Shown here: positions 23,662-31,342 of the stretch, in pieces
Layout: each line of letters starts with the position of its first letter
Position numbering within the stretch: position 1 is the first letter of the stretch
Assembly: GCA_003131625.1 (NCBI GenBank)
Contig: PKVY01000101.1
Span: forward strand, 1-32,378
Origin: Acidobacterium sp.
GTDB lineage: Bacteria; Acidobacteriota; Terriglobia; Terriglobales; Acidobacteriaceae
Length of the DNA stretch: 32,378 nt
Reading direction: 5' to 3'
Notes under the pieces: model-generated
What the model was told of the DNA's origin: nothing
The model's input: only the letters and a program-made list of their open reading frames with translations
Databases searched by the model: none
Program-made: the position numbers and the translations under genes

Positions 23662-24789
23662 TCATCCCTTCCACTCCTCCATCATTTTGCGGAAGTCGCG
23701 GAAGAGGTAGTGAGAGTCGTGAGGGCCGGGGCTGGCTTCGGGGTGGTACTGCACGCTGAAGAGCGGCAGGGTGCGATGGCGAAGGCCTTCGAGGGTGTTG
23801 TCGTTGAGGTCGATGTGGGTAAGGTCGACTTCGGCGGGGTTGAGCGAGTCCGGGTCGACGGCGAAGTTGTGATTATGGCAGGTGATCTCGACCTTGCCGG
23901 TGTCGTTGCACTTTACGGGATGATTGCCGCCGTGGTGGCCGAACTTGAGCTTGTAGGTTTTGCCGCCGAGGGCGAGGCCGATGAGTTGATGGCCGAGGCA
24001 GATGCCGAAGATGGGCGTGCGGCCGGCGAGGCGGCGGATGTTGTCCTGGGCATACGTGACGGGCTCGGGGTCGCCGGGGCCGTTGGAGAGGAAGACGCCG
24101 TCGGGTTTGAGGGCGAGGACGTCTTCGGCGGAAGTTTGCGCGGGGACGACGGTCACGCGGCAGCCTTCCTGGGCGAGCATGCGGAGGATGTTTTTCTTGA
24201 TGCCGTAGTCGTAGGCGACGACGTGGAGGTCAAGGCGGGTGACCGCGGGAACTTCGTTGGGATGGAGAGGGTCGGGGTCATCATGGTCCCACTCGTAGCG
24301 GTCTTTGGTGGAGACGACGCTGGCGAGATCGGTGCCGTCCATTTTGCGGATGGACCGAGCTTTCTCTACGAGGACGTCAGGGTTGGGTTCAACGGTGGAG
24401 ATGACGCCGCGCATGACGCCGTGGGTGCGGAGGTGGCGCACGAGGGCGCGGGTGTCGATTTCAGAAATGACGGGGACGTGGAAGCGCTCGAGGTACTCAT
24501 CGGCGACCTGCTGCGAGCGCCAGTTGGAGCTGATGGGGGAAAACTCGCGGGTGACGAGGCCTTCGATGTAGGGTCTGGCGGCTTCGTTGTCGGCGGAGTT
24601 GGTGCCGTAGTTGCCGATCTGAGGATTGGTGAGGACGACAATCTGGCCGGCGTAAGAAGGGTCGGTGAAGATTTCCTGATAACCGGTCAGCGATGTATTG
24701 AAAACGACTTCTCCGCGGCATTCGCCCTGGGCGCCGTAGCCGTCGCCCCTGAAGATGCGCCCGTCTTCGAGCGCAAGGATTGCCTGCAT
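23662..24789 (-). CDS. carA: Carbamoyl-phosphate synthase small subunit (glutamine amidotransferase)
   Basis: The protein has 375 residues, standard length. The N-terminal domain (about 1-150) has the CarA-specific start [49 protein letters not shown]. The C-terminal class I glutamine amidotransferase domain contains FLSNGPGDP, nucleophile C264 in [15 protein letters not shown], and the H349/E351 pair in YHPEASPGP. It hydrolyses glutamine and channels ammonia to CarB. The ATG at 24789 has GGAG 9 nt upstream. An intrinsic terminator at 24886-24918 isolates it from the upstream TolC-like gene, so a promoter should lie in about 24790-24885, though I see no clear hexamer pair there. Confidence 0.97.
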   Translation of the reverse strand: MQAILALEDGRIFRGDGYGAQGECRGEVVFNTSLTGYQEIFTDPSYAGQIVVLTNPQIGNYGTNSADNEAARPYIEGLVTREFSPISSNWRSQQVADEYLERFHVPVISEIDTRALVRHLRTHGVMRGVISTVEPNPDVLVEKARSIRKMDGTDLASVVSTKDRYEWDHDDPDPLHPNEVPAVTRLDLHVVAYDYGIKKNILRMLAQEGCRVTVVPAQTSAEDVLALKPDGVFLSNGPGDPEPVTYAQDNIRRLAGRTPIFGICLGHQLIGLALGGKTYKLKFGHHGGNHPVKCNDTGKVEITCHNHNFAVDPDSLNPAEVDLTHIDLNDNTLEGLRHRTLPLFSVQYHPEASPGPHDSHYLFRDFRKMMEEWKG

Positions 24790-24885
24790 GGAGACTCCGA
24801 GTACCTGGATTCTCCTGATTCTATCAGGCAGTGGCGGGCGATTCGGGCGGCAGGCTGAGCAAAAGTGGACTTAAATTCGAGTCAG

Positions 24886-24918
24886 AAAAGGCCCGCTGCT
24901 TGAAGTCGCGGGCCTTTT
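24886..24918 (-). terminator. Intrinsic terminator after the TolC-like gene
   Basis: AAAAGGCCCGC (24886-24896) and GCGGGCCTTTT (24908-24918) form a perfect 11-bp stem with an 11-nt loop. It is symmetrical, with A/T ends on both sides, and so could act on either strand. It lies 20 bp past the TolC-like stop on the minus strand, where it should end that transcript before carA. Confidence 0.88.
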
Positions 24919-24937
24919 CATCGATGAGGAAACCGTC

Positions 24938-27097
24938 CTACCGCTGCGGCGTTGTTTGCGGCTGCGGCTGCGTTTGCTGCTGCTCCTGTTTCTGGAGCTG
25001 TTGTTGCTGGGTGGGCGCCGTCACTTCCGGGCCTGCCTGTGCGGGTTCGAGGCCGGGAATGACGGGAGCGGTGTGGACCTGGCCGGTGGCCGCGTCGACG
25101 ATGGAGATGCCGTAGCGATCGAGGGTGCTGGCGAGGGTCTCCTCGAAGGCTGCGCGGTCTGTGGCGTAACGCGCGCGCGCGGCGATGAGCTGGGCGTCAG
25201 CAGCGGCGAGGCCCTTCTGCTGCACCAGCACATTGGCGGTGGTGGATGCGCCGAGATGCAGCTTCTTCACCTCGGCGTCGAGGCTCTGCTGGTTGAAGTC
25301 GTGGTTGGAGATGGCGGAGTTGACCGCGGCACGATCGTTGGTGAGCGCATATTGCTGACTGATGACATTCATGCGGATCTGAATGTAGAGCTGCTGGAGC
25401 ACCATCTGCGCCTTGCGGTACTCGATCTGCGAACGCTCTTCGGCAGCCTGCGCCGGGCGATTGCGGATGGGGATATTCATGGTGAACTCAACGCCCTTGT
25501 TCGGCCCGCTGCTGTTGACGAGGTTATTGAGGACCGTGCCATAGCCGGTGTTGCCCAGGAGGGTGCAGTCCGAAGGGGGAAGGCCAAAGGAGGCGAGGGC
25601 TTTGGGGCAGTTCGGGCTGACCGCGCCCCCCAGACCGCTGGCACCGTAAAAGGCCTCGACATCGAGGGTGGGCAGAAGGCCGTTCTTGACTCCTTTCAGC
25701 GTGAGCTCATCAATTCTGAGAGTGAGAATGGCTTGTTCGACGTCGGGACGATTGGCGTCCGCCTCGCGCACGAGCTCATCCACCGACATACGCTCCTCGG
25801 GCGTCTCAGCGAGGCTGACGCGATCGGCAGGGACAATGGGAGCGTTGGCCAGCGCGGGATCATCGAGATTGCGCGCGATGGCCTGCTTCATGACGAGCTG
25901 CTGGTATTCGAGGGTGTTCTGCGAAGCGATGAGAGCCTGCTGGTCGCTGGACATCTGGCTTTTCGCGTTGACGACGTCGAGAGGGGCCATGCTGCCGATC
26001 TGGAGCTGCTTCTCGTCGTCCTTCTCGAGGCTGGTGGACTGGTCGAGGGCGTGCTGCTTGGATTGCACGTCTTCATAGGCGCTGACCAGGCCCCAGTAGA
26101 TGTTCTCGACCTGGTTGATGGTGTAGAGGAGCTGCTGGCGGAAGACGGAGTCGGCGATGCGGCGGTCGTTTTTCGCCTGCACGATGAAGCGGCCGTTCAC
26201 GCCTGTTCCGAAGCCCTGCAGAAGATGCTGGGTGAGGGCGAAATTGAAGCTGGATTGCAGAGCCGGGCTGAAAAAACTAAAGAGATTGTCGGTGGTGGTG
26301 CGGGTATTGTCGAAGGCCACCAGCATATTGGTGCCGGTGATGAAGCCCTTATTCAGGCTGAAGTTATAAGTATTCGTGTTCTGGTTGATCGAAGGCAGGC
26401 CGCCGGAAAAGATGGGGCTGGACTGAGGCTGAACCGCGTGATTGATCTCAACTGTGCCCGTCAGCACAGGGTCGAAGTTCTCCGGGGTCGGGCCCGAGCC
26501 GTTGGTGGAGATCGACAGGCCGCCCGGGCCGGTGCCGGCAACGCTGGAAGAAGAGCCGCCGCCCGGACCGCCGCCGACGGAACTGACAGACGCGGTGGTG
26601 CCGCCCTGGGTGCCGGTGACCAGGCCGGTGGGAACGCCCGCTATGCCGGCGGCGCCGGATCGCGCGCGCAGAAGATCGGTATCGGCAATGTCGAGGTTCA
26701 GGCGCTGAATAGCGATGTCGTAGTTGTTCTGGAGGGCGAGGAGCACCGCGTCGCCGAGGCTGAGATAGATTTTGCCGTTCTTGACCAGGTTATCGAGCTG
26801 CACGGAATTGAGAAAATTCGCCGGCGGTACGGTGGTAGGCGAGTAGGGAGCGACGATGTTGGGCCAGTAGCCGCGTGGCTTCGAGAAGTCGCGGCTGGTA
26901 TCGCGCATGAAGAGGGGCTGGGTGGGATTGGGGGTCGGCTCGGGCGGCAGGCCGGGAGCTGCAGGAGCCGTCTGTTGCGGAACCTGCGCCCAGGAAGGCG
27001 CGGTTCCGGCGAGCAGCAGGGAAATCGCAGTGGCAGCTTTCAATTTAGCGAAGAAAGTACTGGGTTTTTTCGCGGAATTATTGCGGGAAACTAACAT
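24938..27097 (-). CDS. TolC-family outer-membrane efflux channel protein
   Basis: The protein has 719 residues from the ATG at 27097, with GGAGTGGAGA upstream. The open frame runs far beyond, to 28000, but antisense to truA. A signal peptide is present (core AISLLLAGTAPSWA, cleavage before QVPQ). The mature protein has the duplicated OEP layout: long helices with SLGDAVLLALQNNYDIAIQRL at the first repeat and RSQIEYRKAQMVLQQLYIQIRMNVISQQYAL at the second. It is longer than E. coli TolC (about 490) because of an N-terminal Pro-rich segment, a Gly/Ser/Thr-rich insert of about 60 residues (roughly 140-200) and a Gln/Thr/Pro-rich tail. As a trimer it would form the outer-membrane duct of an efflux or type I secretion complex. 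No pump or adaptor gene is adjacent; it stands alone between a divergent truA and a terminator. Confidence 0.92.
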   Translation of the reverse strand: MLVSRNNSAKKPSTFFAKLKAATAISLLLAGTAPSWAQVPQQTAPAAPGLPPEPTPNPTQPLFMRDTSRDFSKPRGYWPNIVAPYSPTTVPPANFLNSVQLDNLVKNGKIYLSLGDAVLLALQNNYDIAIQRLNLDIADTDLLRARSGAAGIAGVPTGLVTGTQGGTTASVSSVGGGPGGGSSSSVAGTGPGGLSISTNGSGPTPENFDPVLTGTVEINHAVQPQSSPIFSGGLPSINQNTNTYNFSLNKGFITGTNMLVAFDNTRTTTDNLFSFFSPALQSSFNFALTQHLLQGFGTGVNGRFIVQAKNDRRIADSVFRQQLLYTINQVENIYWGLVSAYEDVQSKQHALDQSTSLEKDDEKQLQIGSMAPLDVVNAKSQMSSDQQALIASQNTLEYQQLVMKQAIARNLDDPALANAPIVPADRVSLAETPEERMSVDELVREADANRPDVEQAILTLRIDELTLKGVKNGLLPTLDVEAFYGASGLGGAVSPNCPKALASFGLPPSDCTLLGNTGYGTVLNNLVNSSGPNKGVEFTMNIPIRNRPAQAAEERSQIEYRKAQMVLQQLYIQIRMNVISQQYALTNDRAAVNSAISNHDFNQQSLDAEVKKLHLGASTTANVLVQQKGLAAADAQLIAARARYATDRAAFEETLASTLDRYGISIVDAATGQVHTAPVIPGLEPAQAGPEVTAPTQQQQLQKQEQQQTQPQPQTTPQR

Positions 27098-27147
27098 TGG
27101 CCGTCTCCACTCCTCTGACAAGGCACTTGCAGCTCTAAAGACAAACG

Positions 27148-27186
27148 CGCATTCTTCGCGCTCCGCCTGCGGGGCGGAAATGCGCA
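27148..27186. promoter_or_regulatory. Large bulged stem-loop between the TolC-like gene and truA
   Basis: GCGCATT (27148-27154) pairs with AATGCGC (27180-27186), and TCCGCC (27163-27168) with GGCGGA (27174-27179). The right side is continuous; the left has an 8-nt bulge, and the loop is TGCGG. It lies in the 252-bp divergent spacer, 51 bp upstream of the TolC-like ATG, so it could sit in that gene's 5' leader or be a repeat-family hairpin. I found no confident promoter for either gene in the spacer. Confidence 0.45.
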
Positions 27187-27349
27187 CTCCAGGCGCGAGA
27201 AAACCGCTTTGGCTTCTCTCGAATACGCGGCAAACCTCGGCCTGGTTCCGTAAACTCGTAACCACAATCAGGAAAGCTGAGTATATCGCAGCAGTTCGAT
27301 GATTCCGGTGAAACATCCGATGCGACAAATCGAGAGAAAAAGTTAAGCA

Positions 27350-28153
27350 ATGACGGCAAAGCAGGGACTCCAACACGGTTCGAACTGGAAGCTGACGCTT
27401 GCTTACGACGGCACGGATTATTACGGCTGGCAGGTGCAGCCGGATCGCGCGACGATTCAGGGAACGCTGGCGGGGGCGATCGAGCAGGTGACGGGCGAGC
27501 GGGTGCTGCCGCAGGGGAGCGGGCGCACCGATGCCGGCGTTCATGCGCGCGGGCAAGTGGCGTCGTTTGTTCTGAGCGCGCCGATCCCGGCGGAGAATTT
27601 TCTGCGTGCGCTGAATCGCAGGCTTCCGGAGGCGATTCGCATGCTGAAGGCCGAGCCAGCTGCGGCTGAGTTTCATGCGCGGCATTCGGTGCGGGCGAAG
27701 ACCTACGAATATCGGATTTATCGGGGGGAAATCTGCCCACCGTGGACGGCGCGCTTTGCGTGGGCGATGAACTGGCCGCTGGATGTGGAGCGCATGCGGG
27801 AAGCTGCGAAGGTGGTGATCGGGACGTACGACTTTACGTCGTTTGCGGCGAGCGATCCGGATCAGGCAACGCGGCGCGAACCGGATGAGAGTGAGGCTGA
27901 GGCGCGGAAGGGGAATGTCCGGACGATTTTCGAGTCGAGCTGGACGGAGGACGGCGATCTGCTGACCTATGGCGTGCGCGGAAATGGGTTCCTGCACCAT
28001 ATGGTGCGGAACCTGGTGGGGACGTTTGTGGACGTGGGGCGTGGGCAGACGGGGCCGGAGGAGATCGCGCGCATTCTCCAGGCGCGACTAAGGGCTGAGG
28101 CGGGGGCGACGGCGCCGGCGCGGGGGTTATTTCTGGAGAGCGTCGAGTATTGA
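27350..28153 (+). CDS. truA: tRNA pseudouridine(38-40) synthase TruA
   Basis: The protein has 267 residues. LTLAYDGTDYYGWQVQP, GSGRTDAGVHARGQVASF (catalytic D61), FHARHSVRAKTYEYRIY, GTYDFTSFAASD and the C-terminal GNGFLHHMVRNLVGTFVDVGRG are the ordered TruA signatures. It isomerises U38-U40 in the anticodon stem of many tRNAs. An acidic insert (EPDESEAEARKGN) follows the FTSF motif, as in some other bacterial TruA. The SD is poor. It heads a co-directional series with the M20 peptidase and amidohydrolase. Confidence 0.97.
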   Translation: MTAKQGLQHGSNWKLTLAYDGTDYYGWQVQPDRATIQGTLAGAIEQVTGERVLPQGSGRTDAGVHARGQVASFVLSAPIPAENFLRALNRRLPEAIRMLKAEPAAAEFHARHSVRAKTYEYRIYRGEICPPWTARFAWAMNWPLDVERMREAAKVVIGTYDFTSFAASDPDQATRREPDESEAEARKGNVRTIFESSWTEDGDLLTYGVRGNGFLHHMVRNLVGTFVDVGRGQTGPEEIARILQARLRAEAGATAPARGLFLESVEY

Positions 28154-28226
28154 GTGGGCGGTTGATTGAACGGTGAGCGGAGTCCCCTCTGCGTGGACGC
28201 CGCTGAATGCTACGCTGAAAGCTCCG

Positions 28227-29447
28227 ATGGCTTCGCCGGCACCCGCAACCGCATCGATCGCCCGGCTCGCGGCTGACCGCCGCGTGCACCAGGCATTCCA
28301 GTGGCTGCACCTGCAGGAACAGAGAATCCTGCAGTGGCAGGCAGAGATGGTGGCGGTGCCGGCTCCGCCGTTCGGCGAGCAAGCGCGCGCGGAGTGGTTG
28401 CGGGAGCGCTTTCGTGGGCTGGGGCTCGAGAACCCGCACATCGATGCAGTGGGCAATGCCATCGCGACGTGGCCTGGGAAAAGATCGTGTGCGCGTCGCG
28501 CTTTGCTCTCGGCTCATATCGATACGGTTTTCCCAGCGGGGACGCCGATCGAAGCCGACCTGCAGGGGTCGCGTTTGTCCGCTCCCGGCGCCTGCGACAA
28601 TGGCGCGGGCGTGGCGGCGATGCTGGCGACGGCGGCCGCGATGCGACATGCGGGGCTGGAGACAGAATGCGAGGTTCAGTTCGTCGGCAATGTCGGGGAA
28701 GAAGGAGAAGGCGACCTGCGCGGCATGCGGCATCTCTATCGGGACGGGAGCGAGGCGCGCGAGCACATCGCGGGGCACATCGTGCTGGATGGCGCAGGGC
28801 ATGAATCGGCGGTAACGCACGCGCTGGGGAGCCAACGGTATCTGGTGACGATCACCGGGCCGGGTGGACATTCGTGGACGGATGCGGGACGGCCGAATCC
28901 CATTATTCTTCTCAGCCGCGCGATCCAGCGATTTTCTGCCGTGACGCTGCCGGATCTTCCGCGAACCACGATGAATGTGGGAACGATTGAGGGCGGGACG
29001 GCGATCAACGCGATTCCGGAGAGGGCGGCGGCGCGCATCGATCTGCGCTCGACCGATCCGGAACAGCTGATTCGGCTCGAGGTGGAACTCCATCGCGCGG
29101 TCGAAGACGCGGTGATGGCCGCGAATCAGGCTCAACAAGGGGAGGCGAGCAGTATTCGCTTCGCGATTGAGAAAATCGGCGACCGGCCGGCGGGGCGGTT
29201 GCCGGCTGACTCCGAGCTGATGACGCTGCTCGAGGCGGTGGATCGCCACCTGGCGATTCGAACCGAAATGCGGCTGGCGTCGACGGATGCAAATATCCCG
29301 CTGTCGATGGGAGTGCCGGCGGTGAGTATCGGCGGCGGCGGCGAAGGCGGCGGCATTCACACGCATGCGGAGTGGTATGACGCCCGGGGCCGCGATCTGG
29401 GGCTGCGGCGGATTCTTCTTCTGCTGCTGGCGGTGGCGGGCAGTTAG
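28227..29447 (+). CDS. M20-family zinc metallopeptidase
   Basis: The protein has 406 residues from the ATG at 28227, just before the conserved-looking RLAADRRVHQAFQWL helix; a GTG at 28173 in frame would add 18 weakly coding residues. M20 metal and catalytic residues in order are H97 and D99 (SAHIDTVF), D124 (CDNGAG), E158/E159 (GEEGEG) and the terminal His of GGIHTHAEW. The lid/dimerisation domain lies at about 190-310 (TGPGGHSWTDAGRPN). The fold is that of tripeptidase PepT and aminoacylase/carboxypeptidase relatives; the substrate is uncertain. There is no signal peptide, so it is cytoplasmic. The stop is 9 bp before the next gene, suggesting coupling. Confidence 0.92.
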   Translation: MASPAPATASIARLAADRRVHQAFQWLHLQEQRILQWQAEMVAVPAPPFGEQARAEWLRERFRGLGLENPHIDAVGNAIATWPGKRSCARRALLSAHIDTVFPAGTPIEADLQGSRLSAPGACDNGAGVAAMLATAAAMRHAGLETECEVQFVGNVGEEGEGDLRGMRHLYRDGSEAREHIAGHIVLDGAGHESAVTHALGSQRYLVTITGPGGHSWTDAGRPNPIILLSRAIQRFSAVTLPDLPRTTMNVGTIEGGTAINAIPERAAARIDLRSTDPEQLIRLEVELHRAVEDAVMAANQAQQGEASSIRFAIEKIGDRPAGRLPADSELMTLLEAVDRHLAIRTEMRLASTDANIPLSMGVPAVSIGGGGEGGGIHTHAEWYDARGRDLGLRRILLLLLAVAGS

Positions 29448-29456
29448 ACTGTCGGG

Positions 29457-31196
29457 GTGAAAGCTCTCGGCATTTTGTTTGGATTGGTTATGGCTGCTGG
29501 ATCCGCATTGGCGCGGGCTGGACCTGCCGCCGATGCCATCTACTATCACGGAAATATTCTGACCGGCGCTGAGCTGGAGGGCGCCCATCCGGAGCGGGCG
29601 TCGGCGATCGCGGTTGCGCATGGGGAGATTCTCGCGGCAGGCGACGATGCTGCGATCATCGCGCAATACAAGGGTGCGGGGACGCAGATGGTGGATCTGG
29701 GCGGAGCGTTCGTGATGCCGGGATTCAACGACGCGCATGCGCATCTGGGAGACGCGGGGCACATTCTGCTTTCGGTGAATTTGATCGGCGTGAAATCGCT
29801 GGCCGAGATGCAGGAGCGGATTCGAGCAGCGGCGGAGAAAGCCGCGCCGGGACAATGGCTGAGCGGAGGCGGATGGGATCACACGCTGTGGGCCAGCGGA
29901 AAGCTGCCGAATCGCGCGGATGTTGACGCGGCGGCCGAGGGACATCCGGCGATTTTCGTGCGCGTGGATGGGCACATTGCGGTGGCGGACTCGGCGGCGT
30001 TGAAGGCGGCGGAAATTACGCGCGCGACGCCGGACCCGCAGGGAGGAAAAATCGATCGCGGACCCGATGGAGAGGCGACAGGGATACTGCGCGAGACGGC
30101 GCAGGGGCTGGTGCACGTGCCACCGCCATCGCCGGAACAGCGCAGACATGGATTGGAGCTGGCTCTGGAAGATGCTGTGTCGCACGGCGTGACGACGGTG
30201 CAGGATTTTTCAGACTGGGACGATTTCCTGGTCTTCGAGCAGATGGAGAACGAGGGCAAGCTGCCGGTGCGCGTCGCGGAGTGGCTGCGTTTCGCCGACC
30301 CGGTAAGCGTGGAGAAGCAGGAGGCGGCGCACCATCCGGCGACGGATCGCATGCTGCACACGACGATGCTGAAGGGGTTCATGGATGGGTCGCTGGGGTC
30401 GCGGACGGCGGCGATGAATGCGCCGTACTCCGACGATCCGGGCAATTCGGGGATTCCGCGCTATACGCAGGAAAATCTGAACGAGATGGCGATTGAGCGT
30501 GCGAAGGCTGGGTTCCAGCTGGGATTTCACGCGATTGGGGATCGCGCGGTGGAGATGGCGCTGGACGCCTATGCCGCGGCGGAAGCGGCGATTCGCCAGC
30601 CTTCTCTGCCGCCGCGCACGCGGGCGAACGGGCCGAGGTCCGAGATGATACCGATGAAGAAAGTGCCGCCTCACAATCTGCGGTATCGGATTGAGCACAG
30701 CCAGGTGGTGAGTGCGGGGGACTTCAATCGCTACCAGCAGTTGGGCGTGATTGCGTCGATGCAGCCGAATCATCTGCTGACCGATATGGCGTGGGCAGGA
30801 GCGCGGCTGGGACCCGAGCGTGAGAAGTATGCATACGCGTGGAAGTCGTTTCTGGATGCGGGCGTGCCGCTGGCGTTTGGGACGGATTATCCTGTCGAGC
30901 CGATTGCGCCGTTTCGCGGGGTGTATGCGGGCGTGACGCGGATGAATGAGGCGGGGACGATGAGCTTTCATCCCGAACAGAAGCTGACGATCGGGGAGAC
31001 GCTCTACGCGTACACGCAGGGGTCGGCGTATGCGGAGTTTGCGGAGGGATGGAAGGGCAAGCTGGCGCCGGGTTACGTTGCGGATTTTGTGGTGCTGGAC
31101 CGGGATTTGACGACCATTGCGCCGCACGAAATTCTGGGGACGAAGGTGTTGCGGACGGTGGTGGGCGGAGAAACGGTGTATCACAGCAGCCGGTAG
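29457..31196 (+). CDS. Secreted amidohydrolase, YtcJ-like
   Basis: The protein has 579 residues from a GTG start 9 bp after the M20 stop. A short signal peptide is present (KALGILFGLVMAAGSALARA). Metal-dependent amidohydrolase features are D92AHAH96 (metal ligands H94 and H96), the GGGWDHTLW motif typical of YtcJ-like enzymes, the FHAIGDRA and RIEHSQ histidines, and the GTDYP aspartate. A beta-sandwich at both termini (VDLGGAFVMPGF; APGYVADFVVLDRDL) completes the composite-domain fold. A Pro/Arg-rich insert of about 30 residues (QPSLPPRTRANGPRSEMIPMKKVPPHN) separates the two His motifs. The family acts on N-acyl or formamide-type substrates, but the substrate here is unknown. Pairing with an M20 peptidase suggests peptide or amide catabolism. 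Confidence 0.92.
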   Translation: MKALGILFGLVMAAGSALARAGPAADAIYYHGNILTGAELEGAHPERASAIAVAHGEILAAGDDAAIIAQYKGAGTQMVDLGGAFVMPGFNDAHAHLGDAGHILLSVNLIGVKSLAEMQERIRAAAEKAAPGQWLSGGGWDHTLWASGKLPNRADVDAAAEGHPAIFVRVDGHIAVADSAALKAAEITRATPDPQGGKIDRGPDGEATGILRETAQGLVHVPPPSPEQRRHGLELALEDAVSHGVTTVQDFSDWDDFLVFEQMENEGKLPVRVAEWLRFADPVSVEKQEAAHHPATDRMLHTTMLKGFMDGSLGSRTAAMNAPYSDDPGNSGIPRYTQENLNEMAIERAKAGFQLGFHAIGDRAVEMALDAYAAAEAAIRQPSLPPRTRANGPRSEMIPMKKVPPHNLRYRIEHSQVVSAGDFNRYQQLGVIASMQPNHLLTDMAWAGARLGPEREKYAYAWKSFLDAGVPLAFGTDYPVEPIAPFRGVYAGVTRMNEAGTMSFHPEQKLTIGETLYAYTQGSAYAEFAEGWKGKLAPGYVADFVVLDRDLTTIAPHEILGTKVLRTVVGGETVYHSSR

Positions 31197-31211
31197 TCTG
31201 TAGCCAGTAGG
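31191..31211. repeat. Degenerate heptamer micro-array (3 units)
   Basis: Three 7-bp units, CGGTAGT, CTGTAGC and CAGTAGG, share GTAG in register. The first unit contains the amidohydrolase stop codon (31194-31196). It is the weakest of the five arrays but has the same period and the same position at a gene end. Confidence 0.5.
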
Positions 31212-31215
31212 CAAA

Positions 31216-31294
31216 CCGGGCGGCAATCAGGAGCCTGCTGCGCCCGTTTAAGTTCCGGATGCCACCGTCCGCTGAAAATCGGCGGGAAGCCCGG
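31216..31294 (+). promoter_or_regulatory. Multi-stem inverted-repeat region upstream of ahcY
   Basis: An outer pair, CCGGGC (31216-31221) and GCCCGG (31289-31294), encloses two small hairpins: CAGG-AG-CCTG (31228-31237) and CCGC...GCGG (31269-31285). An alternative pairing is GGGCG (31218-31222) with CGCCC (31241-31245). I compared it with the SAH riboswitch and did not find its conserved core. If the -10 at 31305 is the promoter, this region would be upstream of the transcript. Confidence 0.3.
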
Positions 31295-31304
31295 CCAGCC
31301 CAGT

Positions 31305-31310
31305 TACAAT
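31305..31310 (+). promoter_or_regulatory. Possible -10 hexamer of ahcY
   Basis: TACAAT lies 32 bp before the ahcY ATG, giving a leader of about 26 nt with an AGGAG SD. The -35 position (GCGGGA) is not convincing. Confidence 0.35.
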
Positions 31311-31342
31311 GAGGGAGATACTGCTCACAGGAGACCCCTCGC

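Noticed and set aside
22221..23759. 512-codon plus-strand frame opposite carB
   Set aside because: It is a composition shadow of carB (Gly/Asp/Glu/Val-rich) and crosses the carA-carB junction.
12047..27097. Exporter plus TolC-like protein as one tripartite efflux system
   Set aside because: The genes are 11 kb apart in separate transcription units and no EmrA-type adaptor is present in the window.
27098..28000. N-terminal extension of the TolC-like frame to 1020 residues
   Set aside because: The added 301 residues are antisense to truA and the divergent spacer; a good SD, ATG and signal peptide occur at 27097.
27834..30185. 783-codon minus-strand frame opposite truA, the M20 peptidase and the amidohydrolase
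   Set aside because: It spans three genes with unmistakable motifs on the plus strand; the product is Arg/Pro/His-rich with no domain.
31201..31342. SAH riboswitch upstream of ahcY
   Set aside because: A short stretch (CAGGAGC...GCTGC) resembles part of the aptamer, but the downstream conserved strand needed for the pseudoknot is not found.
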